From the NCBI GenBank assembly GCA_965222425.1, contig CBDCTW010000017.1, forward strand, positions 248,001 through 312,000: a DNA stretch of 64,000 nt, read 5' to 3'. Shown in pieces: positions 43,640-52,268 of the stretch (its first letter is position 1; each line of letters starts with the position of its first letter). The stretch comes from CBDCNP01 sp965222425. GTDB taxonomy: Bacteria; Acidobacteriota; Vicinamibacteria; Marinacidobacterales; DATDRI01. A model generated the notes under the pieces. That model searched no databases. It saw only the letters and a program-made list of their open reading frames with translations, and was not told where the DNA came from. A program made the position numbers and the translations under genes.

Positions 43640-45553
43640 GTGCCCGTACTCAAGACGGCGTCGCTTCTCGCTGTTTTCCTTTTGGCGACATCGCTAGCCT
43701 TCAATTGGAGCTCACCTCCTCGAGTTATCCTCTTCATCTGGGACGGTGCGGCCCAGTGGATTGCGTCGCGAATCCTGGCGGAGGGCAAGCTGCCTCATCT
43801 GCAACGGATGGTGCGCGAGGGGGCATGGTCGGATGGAATGGTCACGAGTTATCCGACCAAGACCGCAGCCGCACTTGCCGTCTTCTGGACCGGGGTCTAT
43901 GGACACACCAACGGAATCACCGGGAACTCTGTGCTCCTCGAACCGGCCGCCGAGCACACTCGGTTGGAAAAGGAATCGGCGTTTTTCTCCCATCCGCTGC
44001 GGGCCGATCCGGTCTGGGTGATGACGGCGCGCGCCGGTCTGATGACCTACGTCTTCCACGCGACGCAGTCCTATCCTTTCGCCGATAGCCGCGATCGATT
44101 GCGTCCCGAAGAAACCGAGAACTTGAGGCTGCTCTACGGCTACTCGGGCCAACGCATCAACGCGGACATACTCACCGAACGGCGCATCACCGTCGCGCCC
44201 GCGTGGGGCTGGACGATCGCGGAAGCGGAGGGGAACGAGGCACGAGAGTTCAGCCTGAGGGTCGGCGATCGATCTTTTTTGGGGCTTTTCTTCGACGACT
44301 CGTTCGATCCCGCTACCGGCTGTGACACGCTGGGGATCATTGCCAACAAGCAAGCCCGTGAATTCCTAGCACGAGTCAAGCCCGGCAAGGGTGGATCCTT
44401 CTCAGTACCTATCGCGACGACACTTCAAGGAGAGGAACTTTGGTTCTCGCTACGAGTCTTCGAGCTCGATGAGACGGCGTCTCGGTTCCTGATCTATCGG
44501 AGCAGCGCGGAAGCGATCTTCGCTTCTTCGAAGGCTTTTCCAGGACTGGGTGAGACAGCGATCGAGGCCTTCGCCGGAAATGCGGGCGACCGACTGTACA
44601 AGACGGGACGATTCGGCAGGACGCTGATGGACGGCGGTGACGGTTCGGCGGAAGAGCGGCTCCTCGCGACCGAGGCCCATCTCAACGAACAGATTCGAAG
44701 GCAGACGGTCCGCGTTCTGGATGAAGGGGACTACCGGCTCCTCATCATGTACTCGCCGGTCACGGATGAGCTGACGCATGCGTTCGTCGGTTACGTGGAT
44801 CCTTCTATGCCAGGGTTCGACCCTGTCGTGGCCGAGAAAGTGTGGCCGACGCTCGTTTCGGCCTTCGAGATCCAAGACGATCTGTTGGGCGCGATCATGG
44901 ACTACGCCTCCCGCGACCGAGCACACGTTGTGCTGCTGGCAGATCATGGCATGGCGGGGACGAATCGGTACTTCAACGTCAATGTGGCCCTCGCCAAAGC
45001 CGGTCTTCTCGCTCTCAACTCCGATCGATCCATCGATCTCGAGCGAACCCAGGCCCTCCTCTTACCGACCGCCGACACTTCCATCGCGGTGAATACCGTC
45101 GACCGAAAGGGCGGAAGCGTACCCCTCGAAGAAAAACCTAGAGTGCTTGCTCGAGCTCGCAAGGTTCTCGAGGCGATTGAGGACCCGGTGACCGACGAGC
45201 GAATCGTGACCGCTTTTTTCGAGCCGGCCACCCAAGGTCTCCTTCAACCCGGTGGCAGCAATACCGGTGATCTTTTTCTAGACCTGGCACGCGGGTATTA
45301 CTTCTCCGATCGAACCGATAAGGACGAAGTCGTGTCACCCATGACTCCGGCAGGAAATCACATCTTCGTGCCGACGCGGCGGGACATGCTCGCGATCTGC
45401 GCGGCCTGGGGGCCGAAGGTTCCGTGGGGTAGCAAATGGTCGCGCGTTCGCGCCATCGACATCGTTCCCACGGTCCTCGACATACTGGAGTTGGTGATAC
45501 CGGCCCACCTGCCCGGCAGAAGTCTGCTTCCCGAAGATTCGCTCGTTCAATGA
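43640..45553 (+). CDS. Type I phosphodiesterase / nucleotide pyrophosphatase family protein
   Basis: The 637-residue protein has an N-terminal signal anchor and the alkaline phosphatase superfamily metal sites: D in LFIWDGAAQW, the nucleophile threonine in SYPTKTAAALAVFWTG, DELTHAF and ADHGMAG. A central insertion of about 200 residues separates the two halves of the active site. It probably hydrolyses phosphodiester or phosphonate bonds outside the cytoplasm. The GTG start at 43640 is tentative. It is divergent from the M28 fragment and seems intact. Confidence 0.87.
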   Translation: MPVLKTASLLAVFLLATSLAFNWSSPPRVILFIWDGAAQWIASRILAEGKLPHLQRMVREGAWSDGMVTSYPTKTAAALAVFWTGVYGHTNGITGNSVLLEPAAEHTRLEKESAFFSHPLRADPVWVMTARAGLMTYVFHATQSYPFADSRDRLRPEETENLRLLYGYSGQRINADILTERRITVAPAWGWTIAEAEGNEAREFSLRVGDRSFLGLFFDDSFDPATGCDTLGIIANKQAREFLARVKPGKGGSFSVPIATTLQGEELWFSLRVFELDETASRFLIYRSSAEAIFASSKAFPGLGETAIEAFAGNAGDRLYKTGRFGRTLMDGGDGSAEERLLATEAHLNEQIRRQTVRVLDEGDYRLLIMYSPVTDELTHAFVGYVDPSMPGFDPVVAEKVWPTLVSAFEIQDDLLGAIMDYASRDRAHVVLLADHGMAGTNRYFNVNVALAKAGLLALNSDRSIDLERTQALLLPTADTSIAVNTVDRKGGSVPLEEKPRVLARARKVLEAIEDPVTDERIVTAFFEPATQGLLQPGGSNTGDLFLDLARGYYFSDRTDKDEVVSPMTPAGNHIFVPTRRDMLAICAAWGPKVPWGSKWSRVRAIDIVPTVLDILELVIPAHLPGRSLLPEDSLVQ

Positions 45554-45562
45554 TTCACAAGT

Positions 45563-45590
45563 CGCCGGGGTCAGATCTAGTTTTATGTCG
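45563..45590. repeat. REP-like motif sharing a 15-base core with the palindrome at 11346
   Basis: CGCCGGGGTCAGATC occurs here and at 11342-11356. Here it marks the point where the truncated MFS gene ends and no second arm is present. A half-element left at a deletion endpoint would look like this. Confidence 0.65.
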
Positions 45591-45870
45591 TCCCTACCGT
45601 CAGGGCAAGCAGCTTCTTTCGGCCGAAACGGTCCCCGTAGGGGGATAGAAACACACCGCCAAAGGGGCGAGCGACAAATCCGATTGCGAACGTGAGAAAT
45701 GTAAGGAGGAGTGCGGTCCGCGCGTCATGCTCGGGGAAAAACTGGGACGCGAACACCGGCGCCATGAGCCCGTAGATGGTCCAGTCGTACCATTCAATGA
45801 GGTTGCCCAACGCTCCGGCGGTGACGTCACGCCATCGTCTAGTCTGACCGGCACTCGATTTGTCGGGCAT
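45583..45870 (-). pseudogene. MFS transporter (metabolite:H+ symporter type), 5' fragment
   Basis: From the ATG at 45870 the frame gives the first two membrane helices of a ProP/ShiA-like MFS protein (AGALGNLIEWYDWTIYGLMA and FVARPFGGVFLSPYGDRFGR with the inter-helix signature). It stops after LLALTVGTT at the REP-like motif. The remaining ten helices are missing. It lies 12 bases after the hydrolase gene and was once its operon partner. Confidence 0.87.
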
Positions 45871-45882
45871 GCAGCCTGTCCT

Positions 45883-47052
45883 TTAGCCGGATTGTTTCAC
45901 CGCCGCGACGAGGTCGTACAGGATCTCGTCGCCTTGGCTCCAGTCGAACCAACGCAGGACGAAAACGAGGTCATTCTCCGGATCCACCCAAACGATCCCT
46001 GAGCCGGCGCCCCGCGCCGCGAAGCTCGTTCGGGGAGCGCGAGGCCAATTCTTTCCCTCGGTGTTGACCCACCACATGTAGCCATACTCGTAGTCCGGAT
46101 AGACCTCGCAAGGGATCAACGCGGCATCGATCCACTGCTCGGACAAGAGCTGCTGGTCTTTCCACTTACCCCGTCGGAGGTGCAGATAGCCGAAACGTGC
46201 CAGGTCGCGCGTGCTCATCCACACCCCACCGCCCCAATGGCCTCCCCCACTCACGGAGAGCATCTTTTCTCCGTCCACGTCGACCTCGGAGTTCCGGTAC
46301 CCGTGCCACTGCCACGTGTCGGATGCGTCGATGGGATCCATGATGTATTCCTTCAGGACATCGGGTAGCGGCCGCTGCAACAACCGAAGCAATGACAGGG
46401 AGAGACGATTGATGCGCACGTCGTTATGCCCCAAGACGGCTCCCGGTTTTTGACGCACGTGCCCCGGCTTCTCCTCCGCCCAGTGCGGCTTGTCGAAGAG
46501 CGTCCCCTCCCACTCGCTCGTCTGCTGAAGGAAGTGGTGCCAGGTGATCTTGGCATTGTGCGGAGAATCAAAACCGCCGTCGTCGACCGACTTCTTCACC
46601 GGATCGTGGAAGTTCTCGATGAGCCCCTGGTCGAAAGCCAGGCCCGCGATGGTGGCGAGAAAGCTTTTCGTGATGCTGAAGGCCATGTCGACCCGCCTGG
46701 TGTCGCCAAACTCGGCCACGAGGTAACCATGCCGGAGAACGATTCCGTTGATCTCGGCCCGTTCCTTGGTGGGACCGATGAGTTCGTTGTGCGGCTCGTC
46801 GGCGATGCGCACGCGCATCATCTCCGCGGGATCCATCGGAATGTCGGCCGGGTACTTTTTCGCGGTGGCGATTGCCTTGTCGACTCCTCCACGGCTCATC
46901 CCTACCTGCTCGGGTGTCTTCGCAATCCAGGCATCGCCGGGGCCTGGGAAGTAAACTTCAGGCTCGGGGTCGGATTGGGGTTGGGAAGCGCAACCGCTGC
47001 CGAAGATGCTGAACGTGAGGGCCAATGCCGAATAGGGGGCGCCCTGTTTCAT
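45883..47052 (-). CDS. Beta-lactamase-fold serine hydrolase lipoprotein, Tyr of the YxN motif replaced
   Basis: From the ATG at 47052 a lipoprotein signal (FGSGC) precedes a class C beta-lactamase-like domain. The SxxK motif is S126-I-T-K129. The second motif, usually YNDVR in this family, reads HNDVR with H209 (codon CAT, one transition from TAT). The tyrosine helps activate the serine, so activity is doubtful. Length and the C-terminal GAGSGIVWVDPENDLVFV are normal. These proteins often hydrolyse peptides or esters instead of beta-lactams. Confidence 0.87.
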   Translation of the reverse strand: MKQGAPYSALALTFSIFGSGCASQPQSDPEPEVYFPGPGDAWIAKTPEQVGMSRGGVDKAIATAKKYPADIPMDPAEMMRVRIADEPHNELIGPTKERAEINGIVLRHGYLVAEFGDTRRVDMAFSITKSFLATIAGLAFDQGLIENFHDPVKKSVDDGGFDSPHNAKITWHHFLQQTSEWEGTLFDKPHWAEEKPGHVRQKPGAVLGHNDVRINRLSLSLLRLLQRPLPDVLKEYIMDPIDASDTWQWHGYRNSEVDVDGEKMLSVSGGGHWGGGVWMSTRDLARFGYLHLRRGKWKDQQLLSEQWIDAALIPCEVYPDYEYGYMWWVNTEGKNWPRAPRTSFAARGAGSGIVWVDPENDLVFVLRWFDWSQGDEILYDLVAAVKQSG

Positions 47053-47144
47053 GGCGCGGCAAGTCTGCCACTCAGGACCGATGGACGCAAGGTCTTCTTC
47101 TTGGGTATTGTCTGGTTTTCTATATCTAGCGGAGTAGAGTATCG

Positions 47145-47265
47145 GATGCCGCGTCCTGTAAGCGTCTTTGTCAGTTTTGCTATCGTTCTTGGGGCAACCT
47201 CTCTTGTTGGCCAGACTGCGGGTCCCTCGCAAGACCCTTTGATTCTGATCCCTTCCTGGCCGTAA
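47145..47265 (+). CDS. Short secreted-peptide-like ORF (uncertain)
   Basis: A 39-codon frame (MPRPVSVFVSFAIVLGATSL...) has a hydrophobic signal-like N-terminus and a cleavage-like GQTA, then a few residues before the stop. It lies between the divergent hydrolase and the GCL-CBS gene. It may be the 5' stub of a deleted secreted protein or chance coding. Confidence 0.3.
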
Positions 47266-47291
47266 AATCCTGACCTAAGGAGACGATTTCC

Positions 47292-49056
47292 ATGGGCGAG
47301 CAGCAAGTCCAGCCCGATATCTCTGGTGTGAACAGCTGCGGCTCTTCATGAGGAGCCTACTGAACGATCTACGGACGTTCGAGACGATGCTCGAAGAGGG
47401 CATGATCGAGTCGGACGTGCGGCGCATCGGAGCCGAACAGGAGTTTTTCTTGGTGGACGAGGGCTGGCGTCCGGCCAGTTTGGCGCTCGAGGTGCTCGAC
47501 AAGATCAACGATTCCCATTTCACCACCGAGCTCGACAAGTTCAATCTCGAGGTGAATCTGGATCCGCCGGATTTCTGATTTCTGCGGCGATTGCCTCTCC
47601 CGACTCGAATCGCGGCTCACCGAGATGCTGACCAAGGCCAGGGAGGCGGCCCAACGCTGCGGCGGGGAAATCGTGTTGACCGGCATTCTCCCAACTCTCC
47701 GTAAATCAGATTTGGGGCTCGAGAACATGACGCCGCTCCCGCGTTATTTTGCGCTGAATCGGGCACTCAGTCGGCTACGAGGCGGGGCCTACGAGTTCCG
47801 AATCAAGGGTGTCGATGAAGTTTTGATCAAGCATGACTCCGTCATGCTCGAGGCTTGCAACACGAGCTTCCAAATACACTTTCAAGTGGGAGCGGAGGAG
47901 TTTTCGAACCTCTACAACGTCGCGCAAACGGTTACCGCTCCCGTGATTGCGGTGGCCACCAACTCGCCGCTTCTTTTTGGTCGCCGTCTATGGCGCGAGA
48001 CGAGAATCGCTCTTTTTCAACAGGCCGTAGATACGCGAAGCTCCAGCCACCACCTGCGCGACCGCAGCCCTCGTGTCAGCTTCGGCCGGAGCTGGGTTAA
48101 GAGCTCGGCCGCCGAGCTTTTCAAGGAAGACATCGCCCGGTTCAAGATCATTCTGGGAACGGAGTTGGACGAGGATCCCTTCGCCAAGCTCGAGAAGGGT
48201 GAGGCTCCTAAGCTCAAGGCGATATCTCTGCACAACGGGACCGTCTATCGATGGAACCGCGCCTGTTATGGGATAACCGACGGCAAACCGCACCTCCGAA
48301 TCGAGAACCGTGTCCTGCCATCGGGGCCGACGCCGCTCGACGAAATCGCCAATGCCGCGTTCTGGTTCGGTCTGATCAGCGCACTCTCCCACGAGTACGA
48401 GGACATCACGCAAGTCATGGAGTTCGAGGATGCAGCTGCCAACTTCATGGCCGCCAGTCAGCAGGGGCTGAGTGCCGAGCTTACTTGGTTAGAGGGAAAG
48501 ACCATCCCGGCGGGGGAGCTTGTTCTGGAGAGCCTGCTACCCTTGGCGCGGAAGGGGCTCGCTCGGCGCAACATCGTTGTTGCCGACATCGATCGATACC
48601 TCGGCGTGGTCGAAGAGAGAGTCGCATCCAAGATGACGGGCTCACAGTGGATTCTGACTTCGCTCGCCGGAATGAAAGATCACGGCACGCCTGGAGAGCG
48701 GTTGAGCGCCTTGACCGCGGCAACCGTCCATCGTCAGAAGGAAGGGAAACCGATCGCGACTTGGGAGCCGGCAAGGCTCGAAGAGGCGGGTGGTTGGAAA
48801 CAGCACTACCTGAAGGTCGAGCAGTTCATGACCACCGACCTTTTTACGGTTCACGAGGACGAGCCCGTCGACCTGGTAGCCAGCTTGATGGACTGGGAGA
48901 GAATCCGCCACGTGCCGGTGGAAGACCATGACAGTCGTTTGGTGGGGCTGATCTCCTATCGTGCGCCCATCCATCTATTGGCCCAAGGGCACCCCGAGAC
49001 GGACGGGCCGCCTATCCCGGTGGGGGACATCATGAAGAAAGACCCCTTGACGTGGG
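47292..49056 (+). pseudogene. Glutamate-cysteine ligase-like protein with C-terminal CBS domains; two duplication frameshifts and truncated 3' end
   Basis: The ATG at 47292 (AAGGAG upstream) starts MGEQQVQPDISG. A duplicated GT at 47326-47330 then shifts the frame, which resumes as EQLRLFMRSLLNDL. A second shift is caused by a tandem GATTTCT duplication at 47570-47583; removing one unit restores DPPDFCGDCLSRLE. The remaining frame (from 47625) carries the GCS2-like ATP-grasp region and one CBS motif (VEQFMTTDLFTVHEDEPVDL). The second CBS repeat ends after MKKDPLT near 49056, where phytanoyl-CoA dioxygenase sequence in antisense begins. The gene is clearly inactive. Confidence 0.88.
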
Positions 49057-49099
49057 GTAGCCGGCCGCCCAAATGGCTTCCCACGACGCCGCGGACACA

Positions 49100-49485
49100 C
49101 CCATGGCGGGATGGCTGTCCGAGAGGGCGACCCATGCTGTTACAGATTCTTCGCTATGGAAATGCTCGTTGTAGTTGTCCTGATGCCAGGAAACGTAGGA
49201 TGTCGCGTCGGCCGACCTGTAGAGCACTTGTTCTTTCAAACCAGGATATTCGGGCCTATGGTGTCTTCCACCGCGTCCAGGACCGCTGGGTGACGGATGA
49301 GTTCGTCGGCCCACAGCTGGACCAAGTGCATTTGCAGGAGATGGTTCTTGAGATCGTCGCCACACGACGCGAGCAAGTCTTCGGCACAGGCACGGTAGTG
49401 GGTGACCTCTTGTCGGGAAAGGACCGGAAAGGAAGCCGTCCCGCCGGTACGCTTCCAGCCGTTCGCTGGTGAGACTTTTGCCCAT
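49100..49485 (-). pseudogene. Phytanoyl-CoA dioxygenase (PhyH) 5' fragment with two frameshifts
   Basis: The ATG at 49485 lies one base after the ABC ATPase stop. The frames change near 49430 (to FPVLSRQEVTHYRACAEDLL) and near 49238, where one missing G turns LVWKEQV into a stop. It then reads YVSWHQDNYNEHFHS, the iron-binding HxD region, and ends after DSHPAMG. The rest, including the distal histidine and 2-oxoglutarate arginine, is lost at the junction with the GCL-CBS gene. It was the last gene of the transporter operon. Confidence 0.85.
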
Positions 49486-49486
49486 C

Positions 49487-50485
49487 TCAACCTCCAGTCT
49501 TCGCAGTCCTGCTGGCATCTTCTGGCAGAACGCAGCGGTAGCCGTGACATCCGTCGGCGATCTGCCATCCGACATCGTCGTCTTTACATTCCGGGAGTGC
49601 AACCGCACACCGGGGCTCGAATCGACAGCCCCTCGTGCCGGGCGAGATAGTTGGGGGGCTTCCCTTGATGGGGACGAGCGGTGCGCGCCCCTTCCAGGAC
49701 GGCACCGCTTCCAGAAGCGCGGCGGTGTAGGGATGCCGGGGCGTTTTCAGAATCGCCGATACGCTCCCGTCCTCGACGATCTGGCCCCCGTAGATCACGA
49801 CGATGCGATCACAAAGCTCCGCCGCCAACAGAATGTTGTGCGTGAGGAACAGCAACGCCTTCCTTTGACGGACGGTGAGCTCCCGGAGGGGTGTAACGAC
49901 CTCGGCCTGCGTGCTCGCATCCAGCGCGGACGTGCACTCGTCGGTAACGATCAGGTCCGGCTCGGCGAGTACCGCGATGGCGATGGAGACCCTCTGGCTC
50001 ATCCCGCCCGAAAGCTGGTGCGGGTAGGCTTTCAGAACACGCTTCGTATCTTGGAAGCCCATCGCGCGGAGCGCGCTTTCGATACGCGCGTCCGTTTCCG
50101 CATGTCCGAGCGACAGGTGTTGCTGCAGGACTTCCCTCATCTGGGTGGACACTTTGAGCACCGGGTTGAGCGACGCTGCGGCGTTTTGAAAGACCATCCC
50201 GATGCGACGTCCTCTCACGCTCACCCGGTCGTCCGTCCCTTCCCCAAAAATGTCCTTCCCCCCGAAACGGATCGACCCTTCGACCACGCGACAGTTGCGG
50301 TGAAGGAGTCCGACCAGAGACCGGACGAACGTGCTCTTGCCGCTTCCCGACTCGCCGATGAGTGCTACCCGCTCGCCCGGACGGATCGACAGGCTCGAGC
50401 CGGCCACCGCAAGCACTTGCCCCGCGGCAGTCTCACATTGGACGCGTAAGTCCCGGACCTCTAGTAACGGCGCGCTACTTGCCAT
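49487..50485 (-). CDS. Oligopeptide ABC transporter ATP-binding protein (DppD/OppD type)
   Basis: The 332-residue ATPase has Walker A (GESGSGKST), a Q-loop (MVFQNAAAS), the LSGGMSQR signature and Walker B (LIVTDECTSALD, with cysteine where proline is usual). The C-terminal oligopeptide extension with cysteines (GCRFEPRCAVALPEC) is present and typically binds an Fe-S cluster or stabilises the family. It overlaps the permease gene by 11 bases. Together with 53817-54617 it powers the transporter. Confidence 0.92.
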   Translation of the reverse strand: MASSAPLLEVRDLRVQCETAAGQVLAVAGSSLSIRPGERVALIGESGSGKSTFVRSLVGLLHRNCRVVEGSIRFGGKDIFGEGTDDRVSVRGRRIGMVFQNAAASLNPVLKVSTQMREVLQQHLSLGHAETDARIESALRAMGFQDTKRVLKAYPHQLSGGMSQRVSIAIAVLAEPDLIVTDECTSALDASTQAEVVTPLRELTVRQRKALLFLTHNILLAAELCDRIVVIYGGQIVEDGSVSAILKTPRHPYTAALLEAVPSWKGRAPLVPIKGSPPTISPGTRGCRFEPRCAVALPECKDDDVGWQIADGCHGYRCVLPEDASRTAKTGG

Positions 50486-51326
50486 AACCGTATCGCTGCA
50501 ACCGCGGATCGTAGGCGGATCGGAGCTTGTCCCCCAACAGGTTGACCGCTAGGACGACGAACGACATTGCGAGTCCAGGAAACGCCGCCACCCACCAGGC
50601 GTTCACCATATGACTCCTTCCCTCGGCCAACATGAGCCCCCAACTGATCTGAGGCGCTACTACGCCCAACCCCAGAAAGCTCAGGGCACCTTCGCCGAGG
50701 ATCATCGCCCGCATTTCCAACGTCGCGACGACGAAGAACGTCGCGCCGATATTGGGAAGGATATGGCGGAACGCGATCCGCCACGAAGAGGCCCCGGCTC
50801 CTCGAAGGCCGAGAACGAACGGGCGTTCACGGAGCGCGAGCGTCTCTCCCCGAAGGATCCGCGCGTACTGCGCCCATCCGTGGGTCGCGAGCACGAAGAT
50901 TACAATGAAGATGGAGCGACCGCTGCTGGCAATAATGGAGATCGCGAGCAGCATGAACGGCAAAGCGAGCTGCGCATCGATCAGGCGCGAGATCACCGCA
51001 TCCAACCACCCTCGGTGGTAGCCGGCCAGAATGCCGAGCAGTCCCCCGACCGCGGCCGAAAAGACGACGCCGGCGAGCGTAATGAAGAACGTGAGCCGCG
51101 CGCCATAGAGAAGGCGCGCCGCCATGTCGCGGCCGAGATGATCGGTACCCAATAGATGCTTCACATTCCCACCCGCCTGCCAGCTAGGCGGCCTCAGTCG
51201 TTCCCCGAGATTCTGCTCGCCCGGATCCGGTAGAGGCAGCCAGGGAACGATCGCGACGAGAACGAAGACGATCGCAAGAACGATCGTGAGCGGCAGCCAC
51301 CTAGCCTTCCCGTTGCGTCGATTCAT
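50475..51326 (-). CDS. Peptide ABC transporter permease (DppC type)
   Basis: The 283-residue protein has about six hydrophobic helices and the EAA-type cytoplasmic loop (ALRERPFVLGLRGAGASSWR) followed by RHILPN. An N-terminal periplasmic segment carries GTDHLGRDM, a conserved DppC motif. It forms the pore with the DppB-type protein encoded just upstream. Confidence 0.93.
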   Translation of the reverse strand: MNRRNGKARWLPLTIVLAIVFVLVAIVPWLPLPDPGEQNLGERLRPPSWQAGGNVKHLLGTDHLGRDMAARLLYGARLTFFITLAGVVFSAAVGGLLGILAGYHRGWLDAVISRLIDAQLALPFMLLAISIIASSGRSIFIVIFVLATHGWAQYARILRGETLALRERPFVLGLRGAGASSWRIAFRHILPNIGATFFVVATLEMRAMILGEGALSFLGLGVVAPQISWGLMLAEGRSHMVNAWWVAAFPGLAMSFVVLAVNLLGDKLRSAYDPRLQRYGYGK

Positions 51327-51335
51327 CGCGTTCGC

Positions 51336-52250
51336 TCAGCTTCCGCTCCACCGGATGCGGGGGTCGATGGCGCCATATAAAAGATCCACGGCAAGGTTGA
51401 TGGCCACGAAAAGACTCGCGCCGACGACGACGATGGCCTGCACGAGAAAAAAGTCTCGGAACCGTAGCGCGCCCACCGCCAGGGCACCGAGGCCGGGCCA
51501 CGAGAACACGACTTCGAGCGTCACCACTCCCGAGAGCATTTGCCCCAGGTGGAGCCCGATGATCGTCACCACCGGTAAAGCCGCGTTTCTCAAGATGTGA
51601 ACCGTGGCCACCCGCCAGTGCGACAAGCCGCGAGCCCGCGCCGCCGTCACGTAGTCTTCTTCCATGACGTCGATGGCACTCGAGCGGGTCAACCGTGCGA
51701 CACGCGCCATCGGATAGGCGGAGAGCGATACCGCCGGCAAGATGATGTGCTTCCAGCTTCCGCTCTGGCCCGCCGGCAACCACCCCAGCTCCACTGCAAA
51801 GAGAAGGATGAGCATCATACCCAACCAGAAGAGCGGGAGCGACTGACCGATGAGAGCCAAGAGCATCATGACCCGATCGACGACAGTCCCCTCCCGGAGC
51901 GCCGCGAAGAGCCCGATCGGAACCCCGATCACAATGGCCAAGAGGATCGCGACACCGGCCAGCTGCAGCGAAGCCACGAGCCGACTGGCGATGAGTCGTC
52001 CGTTCGACTGCTGGTATCTCAGAGACTCACCGAGATCGCCTGTGAGCAAGCTCCCCATGTAGGAGACGTATTGGGCGATGAGCGGACGGTCGAGGCCGAG
52101 CTCTTGACGCTTCGCTTCTATCTGCTCGGGCGGCGCCAGGCCACCGAGCATATGAACGACGGGATCTCCCGCCAAGCGAACGAGGAAAAACGCGAGGGTG
52201 ACCGCGAGAAGCAACGTGATGACACCTCCCACGAGCCTTCGGAGCAGCAT
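51336..52250 (-). CDS. Peptide ABC transporter permease (DppB type)
   Basis: The 304-residue protein starts with a membrane helix (MLLRRLVGGVITLLLAVTLA) and has the EAA loop (EEDYVTAARARGLSHWR) and RNAALPVVT, as in DppB/OppB permeases. It is the first permease of the operon, followed nine bases later by the DppC-type gene. It appears intact. Confidence 0.93.
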   Translation of the reverse strand: MLLRRLVGGVITLLLAVTLAFFLVRLAGDPVVHMLGGLAPPEQIEAKRQELGLDRPLIAQYVSYMGSLLTGDLGESLRYQQSNGRLIASRLVASLQLAGVAILLAIVIGVPIGLFAALREGTVVDRVMMLLALIGQSLPLFWLGMMLILLFAVELGWLPAGQSGSWKHIILPAVSLSAYPMARVARLTRSSAIDVMEEDYVTAARARGLSHWRVATVHILRNAALPVVTIIGLHLGQMLSGVVTLEVVFSWPGLGALAVGALRFRDFFLVQAIVVVGASLFVAINLAVDLLYGAIDPRIRWSGS

Positions 52251-52268
52251 GCCTTCGCTCTCGCCGTC

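Noticed and set aside
46426..47265. 279-residue plus-strand ORF
   Set aside because: It is antisense to the beta-lactamase-fold gene, whose own frame has clear motifs; only the last 40 codons lie outside it.
47625..49472. A 615-residue intact protein starting at 47625
   Set aside because: Family similarity begins upstream in two other frames and the last 130 residues are antisense PhyH; it is part of a pseudogene.
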